From Spirochaetaceae bacterium (GTDB lineage: Bacteria > Spirochaetota > Spirochaetia > Spirochaetales_E > Spirochaetaceae_B), in the NCBI GenBank assembly GCA_003249275.1, contig QKJO01000135.1, positions 1-6,806 of the forward strand: 6,806 nucleotides of DNA. Direction: 5' to 3'. The notes beneath the pieces are model-generated. The model saw nothing but the letters and a program-made list of their open reading frames with translations. It was not told where the DNA came from and did not search any database. Positions 1 to 5,941 of this stretch are shown here, one piece after another (within the stretch, counting starts at the first letter, position 1; each line of letters begins with the position of its first letter). The position numbers and the translations under genes are program-made.

Positions 1-6
1 CTGTAC

Positions 7-906
7 ATGAAGCTTTCTGTTTTCTGCTCTGAAAAGAAAAAAACGGATTTACCGCAATTAAGAATAGCTCTTGATGACTATTTTATAGAATACCAGACAA
101 TTCTCTTTGATGAAAAAATCAATCTGGACAATCTTATTCAGCCTCTGAAACAGGTCCTCAATTCAACATCCTTCTATCTCATAATACCTACTGAGGAGGA
201 TTTTCAGTCCCAGTGGATCACATTTATAGCCGGATACAACCGGATGAACACGGAAAACACGATTCTGCTGTATCAGGACGGCACTCCGCCTGAGTGGATG
301 AAGAATTTTTACTGTGCCCACGACATTGAATCACTTATTTCCATCATTACAGATCGTCTGCCTAACTGGGATTTTCAGATCAAAAGGATTCAGGCAGAGA
401 AGACCCTGGAAGACAGGATGCGGGAACATACGCATCAGAATTTTTTCCACGCCGTCCATGAAGGAGACCGTTTCCTGACCGGAGTATTCCTGGATGCAGG
501 ATTTGAAGTGAACAAACTTTCAACAGACCAGGTCTCTCTCATGGGAGCCGCGGCAAGACAGGGACACACACATATTGTAAAGATCCTCTATGAGGCGGGT
601 GCGGATATCAATCTCATAAGTCTGGACAGGAACAACACACCCCTGATGGATGCCTCTTCCGGAGGGCATGTGGAGCTTGTCAGATTCTTCATAGACCACG
701 GGGCGGAGCTTGAAATAAAGAGCAAAAGCGGTCAAACTGCACTGGTTCTTGCAACAGGAAACGGTCAGATCGACTGTGCCGAGATTCTGATCGAAGCCGG
801 TGCCGATTGCGACAATAAAGACTCCATGGGACTTTCCGCCCGGAAATATGCCCAGCTTTATCAGATCAGGGCACTCCTCGATATCATGCCCCCTGTTCCG
901 GAATAA
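7..906 (+). CDS. TIR-like domain and ankyrin-repeat protein
   Basis: The 299-residue product has two parts. Residues 1-125 form an alpha/beta domain: a strand at 1-8 (MKLSVFCS), a hydrophobic strand at 54-61 (TSFYLIIP), the motif S68-Q-W70 followed by a helix, and another strand at about 84-90. This order resembles a TIR fold, where the third element usually reads S-x-W-C-x-x-E. Here the glutamate position is Ile74, so NAD-cleaving activity is unlikely. Residues 143-290 hold about four ankyrin repeats, at roughly 143-170, 174-206, 208-240 and 241-273, plus a partial one. The pattern G-A-D/E-I/L-N/E and T-P/A-L is clear in them, for example EAGADIN and DHGAELE. There is no signal peptide, so it is probably cytoplasmic and binds proteins. 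The ATG at 7 suits the first strand, but the frame is open to the window edge and no ribosome site can be seen, so the true start could lie upstream. The ankyrin call is firm and the TIR-like call is tentative. Confidence 0.85.
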   Translation: MKLSVFCSEKKKTDLPQLRIALDDYFIEYQTILFDEKINLDNLIQPLKQVLNSTSFYLIIPTEEDFQSQWITFIAGYNRMNTENTILLYQDGTPPEWMKNFYCAHDIESLISIITDRLPNWDFQIKRIQAEKTLEDRMREHTHQNFFHAVHEGDRFLTGVFLDAGFEVNKLSTDQVSLMGAAARQGHTHIVKILYEAGADINLISLDRNNTPLMDASSGGHVELVRFFIDHGAELEIKSKSGQTALVLATGNGQIDCAEILIEAGADCDNKDSMGLSARKYAQLYQIRALLDIMPPVPE

Positions 907-910
907 GGAT
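905..910 (+). promoter_or_regulatory. Ribosome binding site for the two-helix membrane gene
   Basis: AAGGAT overlaps the TAA stop of the ankyrin gene and ends six bases before the ATG at 917. It decides the start of the next gene: the same frame is open back to 800, but a start there would lie deep inside the ankyrin gene. It also suggests translational coupling of the two genes. Confidence 0.7.
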
Positions 911-916
911 TGGTTT

Positions 917-1609
917 ATGAAAAAAGTCTACTTTCTCAAATGGAAGAACAGTTCCCTCATCGTCAACGACTACACGGATTTGAACCTTATGGAAAATCTG
1001 ACAGAGGGGAATATCAGCGTATCCTACGGCGGTTCGCTGACCGATGTTGACCACGAACTTATAAAGACCGAATTCCGGGTCAACATCGAAAAAGCGGTCA
1101 ACAGATGGATCAATGATTCGAAATTCCTCATCCACCTGCTCTTGTCGGCGGGAGTTTTCCTTGTCTCCTTCTACTTTCTCTCCTATGTGGTGAGAGACCC
1201 GGTTCCCTTTGTCGATGAAATTATACTTTCCTTCGTTCTTGCCGGCCTGGCCTGGTACAGACTCAAGAATCAGCAGAACCAGTCGGAAAAGGTGATTCAG
1301 AAAAAAGTGGAACTGGAACAGTACCTCTCCGATGTAAGCTATGAATCCAGCGATTTCGTCACCCAGGTTGAACTCTATCTTGAAAAACTCGGGTCTATGG
1401 ATCAGGAGGAACGAAGCAGGATGATTGAATCGGGGGCAGTTCCTGTTTTCTTTACTTCGGAAAAGAAAGAACTGGTGACACTCCTCAGACTGCTGGAAAA
1501 CTACAAAAAAAAGAACAGATTCAAAAAAGGATACTCATTTCCCCTGGAACTGACTGAGTTCATCAGCCAGATCAGGGCCTTTCTGAAATATCATTCATCG
1601 ATGGTCTGA
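917..1609 (+). CDS. Hypothetical protein with two membrane helices
   Basis: The product has 230 residues and I do not recognise its family. Residues 1-68 are soluble and mixed in character. Two hydrophobic stretches follow, at about 70-92 and 98-115, separated by a short loop (VRDPVPF). They look like a membrane hairpin, which would place both ends on the same side, probably the cytoplasm given the basic RLKNQ segment after the second helix. Residues 118-230 are charged and mostly helical, with a possible coiled coil at 118-140 and a lysine-rich stretch at 197-204. The ATG at 917 is preferred over upstream codons in the same frame because it has a ribosome site and starts just after the ankyrin gene, leaving a gap of 10 bases. 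The pairing suggests that the ankyrin protein could dock on this membrane protein, which is inference. The last 19 bases overlap the end of the convergent barrel gene. Confidence 0.8.
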   Translation: MKKVYFLKWKNSSLIVNDYTDLNLMENLTEGNISVSYGGSLTDVDHELIKTEFRVNIEKAVNRWINDSKFLIHLLLSAGVFLVSFYFLSYVVRDPVPFVDEIILSFVLAGLAWYRLKNQQNQSEKVIQKKVELEQYLSDVSYESSDFVTQVELYLEKLGSMDQEERSRMIESGAVPVFFTSEKKELVTLLRLLENYKKKNRFKKGYSFPLELTEFISQIRAFLKYHSSMV

Positions 1610-2841
1610 TTTTCCTGGATCACCTGGTTGAGTTCCTGTGTTTTACGGGCCGTTTCTATCATCTCTCTGGCGGGAGTAAAGTCCGGCCGGAGCTGAAGGC
1701 TCTCTTCCCAGTAGGAGATGGCTTTGCTGATGTCTCCGTTGGCATACTCCTCCAGTCCCTGTAAATAAAGAAGCTGGGCTCTTTCATTTCTCGTCATTCT
1801 TCCAAAATCACCGAGGTTGAGTTTCAGGGCCAGACTGAAGCGGTCTATGGAATTCACCTGAGTCGTCAGGTCAAGGGTATAATTGGCAGTCAGACTGAAT
1901 CGTTCCAGATCCAGGGATGATCCCACGCTGAAACGCGGCAATCCCGTTTTTATCTGAAATCCCGTCTGAACGGATAAAAAACTTGTGATACCCAGATCCA
2001 GCCCCGCCGCATAACTGACCGCTTCGGGCGGCGTACCGTCGAGGTTGAAAGGGATATTCACATCAAAGGCCCAGGTCATCGGCTTCAGCGGCGAGTAGGC
2101 AATACCCGTGGAAACCATTGTGGGAAGGGGATCGGGATCCCGGATAAACTCGGTTCCGATGTTTTTGACCGCGATACCGAAACTGAAGTTTTTTTCCCTT
2201 GAACTGAAGAACTTGAGTACATTGAACTTCGTCTGCAGCCCCAGGTCGGCCATGAGAGCAAAGGCCGACTGATCGGGAGCTATGGAATAGGGAACTCCTC
2301 TGTAAGCCATCTTAATGTTGGCTCCGACGGCAATCCCGTGATAGTAGTAATCGTTCAGAAATGTGTAGCCGGCATTGAAAGTCATGACGGTTTCGGTATA
2401 GTAACCCGACGAAAATGAACCGTCTTCATTTTTGGCTCTGTCGCCCCAGTCGTCAATGCCGGTGAAGGGGAGATAGAGGAATTTCCCTCCCACGCCGATG
2501 CCGAAATCATCCCACCGGGAGGTGTAGGTAACGCTTTCCAGGTTTGTATCGGCGATCCAGTTATTGTGGAAAAATGTAAGTTCCGAATTCTTTATGAAAG
2601 AACTCCCTGCAGGGTTGGCATCCAGGAATCCCGAATCCACGCTCATAGCCGTAAAAGCCGTTCCCATACCTTCATACTTGCCGCCGGCGGGAATGAGGAG
2701 GGTGAGGAATGAGTTCTGTCCCGCATTGGGGTCTATGCCGAACAGATTGCTCAGATCCGCATAGAGACTGGACGCCGCATTTCCGGCGGACAGTGATGAG
2801 ACAATTATAAAAAAAAGGAGCGACGTGAAACTCTTCCTCAT
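1591..2841 (-). CDS. UPF0164 (FadL/PorV-like) outer-membrane barrel with TPR tail
   Basis: The 416-residue product starts with a signal peptide (basic RK, then a hydrophobic run at 7-19, likely cleavage after GNA at residue 22). Residues 48-80 contain a glycine-rich stretch and the NPAGS motif (76-80), typical of the UPF0164/PorV group, where a short helical hatch region precedes the barrel. Residues 85-345 alternate polar and hydrophobic residues with many aromatic ends, as expected for transmembrane beta strands. Residues 351-400 switch to helix and match a TPR unit: the G at 362, Y at 366, KAI at 373-375, W378 and a final P at 386. Known family members in treponemes are modelled as FadL-like barrels that may carry hydrophobic nutrients; the substrate here is unknown. 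The ATG at 2841 is the first start after an in-frame stop at 2848-2850, though its AAAGGG ribosome site is only one base away. It is transcribed divergently from the large TPR gene. Family call fairly sure, function not. Confidence 0.85.
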   Translation of the reverse strand: MRKSFTSLLFFIIVSSLSAGNAASSLYADLSNLFGIDPNAGQNSFLTLLIPAGGKYEGMGTAFTAMSVDSGFLDANPAGSSFIKNSELTFFHNNWIADTNLESVTYTSRWDDFGIGVGGKFLYLPFTGIDDWGDRAKNEDGSFSSGYYTETVMTFNAGYTFLNDYYYHGIAVGANIKMAYRGVPYSIAPDQSAFALMADLGLQTKFNVLKFFSSREKNFSFGIAVKNIGTEFIRDPDPLPTMVSTGIAYSPLKPMTWAFDVNIPFNLDGTPPEAVSYAAGLDLGITSFLSVQTGFQIKTGLPRFSVGSSLDLERFSLTANYTLDLTTQVNSIDRFSLALKLNLGDFGRMTRNERAQLLYLQGLEEYANGDISKAISYWEESLQLRPDFTPAREMIETARKTQELNQVIQENQTIDE

Positions 2842-2849
2842 ACCCTTTC

Positions 2850-2878
2850 AGTATACCTTTGAAAAGTGCTTTTATCCA
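2850..2878 (-). promoter_or_regulatory. Possible leftward promoter for the barrel gene
   Basis: Read on the minus strand, TGGATA (2873-2878) and TATACT (2850-2855) are 17 bases apart, with four of six and five of six matches to the sigma-70 consensus. Transcription would begin about seven bases further on, almost at the ATG at 2841, giving a nearly leaderless message. That makes the call uncertain; a promoter further upstream in the AT-rich stretch near 2900-2925 is also possible. Confidence 0.35.
2862..2873. repeat. Short inverted repeat in the divergent promoter region
   Basis: AAAAG and CTTTT flank a two-base centre, giving a 12-base inverted repeat. It sits in the spacer of the possible leftward promoter, where a repressor could bind. 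It is short and AT-rich, so chance is a realistic explanation. Confidence 0.3.
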
Positions 2879-2889
2879 GATTCATTCCT

Positions 2890-2918
2890 TTGTTGCCGAT
2901 AATGTTGTAAGATATAAT
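2890..2918 (+). promoter_or_regulatory. Sigma-70-type promoter for the large TPR gene
   Basis: A perfect TATAAT lies at 2913-2918, with TTGTTG at 2890-2895 upstream at a 17-base spacing (the first three bases match the -35 consensus). The predicted transcript starts near 2925, leaving a leader of about 30 bases before the TTG start at 2954. I see no riboswitch or terminator in that leader. It probably drives both the TPR gene and the following propeller-like gene. Confidence 0.65.
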
Positions 2919-2942
2919 ATCTGTTGATAATTTCGGATTTCT

Positions 2943-2947
2943 GAAGG
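2943..2947 (+). promoter_or_regulatory. Ribosome binding site that fixes a TTG start
   Basis: GAAGG ends six bases before the TTG at 2954. An in-frame TGA at 2942-2944 rules out any start further upstream, and starting later would destroy the signal peptide, so the TTG is well supported. Confidence 0.7.
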
Positions 2948-2953
2948 CTTTAC

Positions 2954-5941
2954 TTGACTGGTATAAAAAAGAATACATATCTCATAATCCTAATTTTTCT
3001 CATAACAGTTCCCTTTCTGGCGGCTCAGGATTCCGATATGACCATAGCACAGAAATACAGGGAAGTTGAACGCCTGATGGGCATTTTCGACTACAATGGA
3101 GCCATCAGTCTTCTTGTTCAGATCGTCAAAGACAATCCTGAGGAGATGGATAAGGCTCAGAAGAAAATTCAGGAGATCAGAAAGAAAAAAGAGGAATTCA
3201 ACGCCAAATACGAGGAGTTGATCAGAGTTCTCTTTGAGGAAAATGACTATGAGAAAGGTCTTGAAATCATCTCCGAGCTGGAAGCCATGGACAAGAACCC
3301 CAATGTGGCGACCAGTGAATCACTGACCGATGCCAGAATCAGTGCGGAGCTTATCTACTTCAGACTGCTGTTCAATGAAATCATGGACAGGGCGCAGATT
3401 CAGGTAGAACAGAAGAATTACAATCAGGCCGCCACGATATACAAGACAGGATTTGAACTCCACAAGAGAACCTATGACGAGAGAAATTACGGAGATGTTA
3501 TCAAAGGTCCGGCCGATCGTGAACGGTCTGTCCTTCTCAGCTCTCTGGACAGCTTTGTCCTCGATTACTCGGGTCTTACCCGTTTTACACCACAGATGCT
3601 GACGGTTTCGGTAGAAAACAACAGAAATCTTCATCAAAGGGTGATCGATGAATTCACCCGTTTTTCAAAGCTGAGGAACGATATATGGAAGGCGGGATAC
3701 GTCTTTGAGGAACAGAACAAACTGCTGGGCGAGATCAATCCTGACATCAGAGAGGACTTTTATCTCAGTTTTTCAAACAGAATCATCTTCGGACGTCTTG
3801 AAAACCGGTTCAAGGAAGGTCTTGTCCCCGCCATGGACAGATACTGGGATGAAAATATCACCCTTCTCCAGAATGAGTATGTCAGAAAAACGGATGAAAT
3901 ACTGAGCCGGGGAGAACTGCTTTTCAACAGCAGCACATGGAATCAGGCACAGCCGGTTTTTGACGAGGCCGAATACTGGGCGGACAGAGGAGTGGAACTG
4001 ACCGAACTCTGGTCGCAGAGAATCAACCTCATGTCATCCTATCGGCTCTACGAGGACTCACAGAATATTTTAAACAATCAGTACAATGTTCTTGAAGATC
4101 TGAGAATCAAAAGCCGGAAAGCCGTTGAGCTGTCCAGGCTGAGTCTGTTCAACCAGCGTCTTGAAGAATACAGAAACTATGACAGAAACGACCTGGAGCA
4201 GATGTCCAGGAGAAGAGCTCTTCTGTCGGATGAGCTCGGGAACCTGACACCTCTGAAAAACGACTGGAACAGGTTTATCGGCGGATACAGGAACGATGTC
4301 CTTTATTCCGACTCCTTTGCCGCAAATGAGGGCTCCCGACTGGCGGGAAGAATGGATCAATCCATACTGAACTACAGAACCCTGGACGGCAGAATCGCCC
4401 TGGACAGCGCCGATTTTGAAATTCTCCCCCTGGAGGGTGAATACAACCGGATGAAGGGAGAGTACGACAGGTCGGTCTCTCTCCTTAACGGAATTCCCCC
4501 CGAGGCATCGGAAGAGGGTGACTTGAGTATTCTCTATGTCTATCCCGAAACCAGTTATGCCCTTATTGAAACCCTCAGGGATGACAACGCACTGCTTTCC
4601 GCAGATTTGAAGGATTATAAATCAAGGTACCAGGCTGTCAGAACGGCCATTCCCCAGAGCGAGGAAATGGCAGTCTATATCGGCCGGGCGGAAGCCCTCA
4701 TTCTCAACATGGAAAATGACCTGAAGGAGTATCAGAAACTCCAGCGCAGAGCGGATCAGAACATGGCTTCTGCCGAACGTTTTCTGGGAGAAGGTGAGTT
4801 CCGGTTCAGGCAGTCGGAGAGTGCTCTGTCTGCCAAGGATTTCAACAGAGCCCTCCAGGAACTCTCATCAGCCCAGGAACTCTTTGTCCAGGCCCTTTCA
4901 TTCAATGAAACAATTGTCGAACGGGCATCCATCGACAGCAGGATAGCGGATCTGCAGAGCAGGATTCTCCAGGAGGAAAACAAGGAAGTCATCCGCTTTG
5001 TGAGAGAGAATGTCAATCAGGGTAAGAGCCTCTATCTTCAGGGCCTCTACGCCCAGAGTGAAGTTGTCCTTCTCAGGGCCGAAAGCCGCTGGTACACGAC
5101 CAATACGGAACCCAACAACGAAATCAACTACTGGATGAACCTCGTCAGAGCGGCCCTGTCTGTCGAATCGGGACGTACGATTGAAGAGACCGAACCGCTT
5201 TATGCCGAAATGACCCAGTTTCTTAATCTGGCTTTTACAAATTTCCAGGCGGGAAAGAGCCAGATTGAAAGCGGAAACAGAAACGGTGGCCTGAATCTGC
5301 TCGACAAAGCGGATCAGAACCTGAATGAGATCCTGATTCCCATGCCCCTCAATCAGCAGGCGAGCGTTCTGAAGCTGAAAATTCAGCAGCTCAGGGATCC
5401 GGATCTTTTTAAAGTTACTTTTGATGAGAAATTCAAGAGTGCCGTAAGCCGTCTCAGCAGAGAACCCGATACAGCCTATATCGACCTGAAGGACCTCTCC
5501 GCCATTCAGCCCGACTATCCCGGAATGAAAAAAGCCATCTATGATGCCGAGATTCTGCTGGGGATCAGAAAGCCGCCGCCCAACCTGGCTGCCCTGGCCG
5601 AGAGCAGGGATCTCTACAACAAGGCCTTTGCCATTGTTGAAGGGAATGTTCGTTCCCAGTTTCCTGTAGCCCTCACCCAGCTGGACCGTGCCATCGAGCT
5701 GAATCCTGAAAATCAGGATGCCATTACGCTGAAAGACAGAATCCAGCTGGATGCAGGCGGCCAGGCAACCGCAGTTTTATCATCTGCTGCTAATGCCCTG
5801 TTTAAATCTGCCGAAGAAAAATATATCAATGGCGAGTATTTCGAGGCATATGCGATTGTACAGCAGCTGCTGGCGGATAAGAAGACGGCAGCCTATCCTC
5901 CTCTGCAGGATCTGAAAAGGAGAATTGAATCAAAATTCTGA
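2954..5941 (+). CDS. Large exported TPR-like helical repeat protein
   Basis: The 995-residue product begins with a signal peptide: IKKN, then a hydrophobic run at 9-22, with likely cleavage after LAA at residue 24. There is no cysteine for a lipid anchor, so it should be periplasmic or secreted. The rest is almost entirely helical and highly charged. TPR-like units, recognised by small residues around a D/N-Y/F turn and a following A-x-x-x-x-x-x-A helix, can be seen at about 33-66, 84-115, 146-170, 319-345, 617-650, 689-712, 766-790, 900-930 and 945-975. The clearest is ALTQLDRAIELNPEN (907-920 region). The middle, about 370-600, is less regular and may include coiled coil. A proline hinge (RKPPPN, 872-877) separates the C-terminal units. 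Such solenoids serve as scaffolds for protein complexes; the partner is unknown. It is divergent from the TPR-tailed barrel and overlaps the next gene by 13 bases if that gene starts at 5929. I do not recognise a named family. Confidence 0.85.
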   Translation: MTGIKKNTYLIILIFLITVPFLAAQDSDMTIAQKYREVERLMGIFDYNGAISLLVQIVKDNPEEMDKAQKKIQEIRKKKEEFNAKYEELIRVLFEENDYEKGLEIISELEAMDKNPNVATSESLTDARISAELIYFRLLFNEIMDRAQIQVEQKNYNQAATIYKTGFELHKRTYDERNYGDVIKGPADRERSVLLSSLDSFVLDYSGLTRFTPQMLTVSVENNRNLHQRVIDEFTRFSKLRNDIWKAGYVFEEQNKLLGEINPDIREDFYLSFSNRIIFGRLENRFKEGLVPAMDRYWDENITLLQNEYVRKTDEILSRGELLFNSSTWNQAQPVFDEAEYWADRGVELTELWSQRINLMSSYRLYEDSQNILNNQYNVLEDLRIKSRKAVELSRLSLFNQRLEEYRNYDRNDLEQMSRRRALLSDELGNLTPLKNDWNRFIGGYRNDVLYSDSFAANEGSRLAGRMDQSILNYRTLDGRIALDSADFEILPLEGEYNRMKGEYDRSVSLLNGIPPEASEEGDLSILYVYPETSYALIETLRDDNALLSADLKDYKSRYQAVRTAIPQSEEMAVYIGRAEALILNMENDLKEYQKLQRRADQNMASAERFLGEGEFRFRQSESALSAKDFNRALQELSSAQELFVQALSFNETIVERASIDSRIADLQSRILQEENKEVIRFVRENVNQGKSLYLQGLYAQSEVVLLRAESRWYTTNTEPNNEINYWMNLVRAALSVESGRTIEETEPLYAEMTQFLNLAFTNFQAGKSQIESGNRNGGLNLLDKADQNLNEILIPMPLNQQASVLKLKIQQLRDPDLFKVTFDEKFKSAVSRLSREPDTAYIDLKDLSAIQPDYPGMKKAIYDAEILLGIRKPPPNLAALAESRDLYNKAFAIVEGNVRSQFPVALTQLDRAIELNPENQDAITLKDRIQLDAGGQATAVLSSAANALFKSAEEKYINGEYFEAYAIVQQLLADKKTAAYPPLQDLKRRIESKF
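5915..5922 (+). promoter_or_regulatory. Strong ribosome binding site before the propeller-like gene
   Basis: AAAAGGAG lies within the last codons of the TPR gene. It ends six bases before the ATC codon at 5929, an optimal spacing, and 12 to 15 bases before the in-frame ATT (5935) and CTG (5938). It is the main evidence that translation of the next gene begins inside the TPR gene and is coupled to it. Confidence 0.7.

Noticed and set aside
800..916. Upstream extension of the two-helix membrane gene to 800
   Set aside because: It lies inside the ankyrin coding region, adds 39 residues with no clear structure, and has no ribosome site, while the ATG at 917 has a good one.
520..1135. Minus-strand open frames at 520-735 and 884-1135
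   Set aside because: They lie opposite the ankyrin repeats and the membrane protein gene, and their products lack recognisable features.
1605..1640. Possible terminator at the convergent junction
   Set aside because: A short T-run is present but no stable GC-rich stem precedes it on either strand.
2564..2764. Plus-strand open frame opposite the barrel gene
   Set aside because: It is antisense to the signal peptide and NPAG region of a well-supported gene and shows no domain.
3320..3637. Minus-strand open frame within the TPR gene (also ones at 4070-4360 and 4756-5016)
   Set aside because: They are antisense to a strongly supported coding frame and their products show no recognisable domain.
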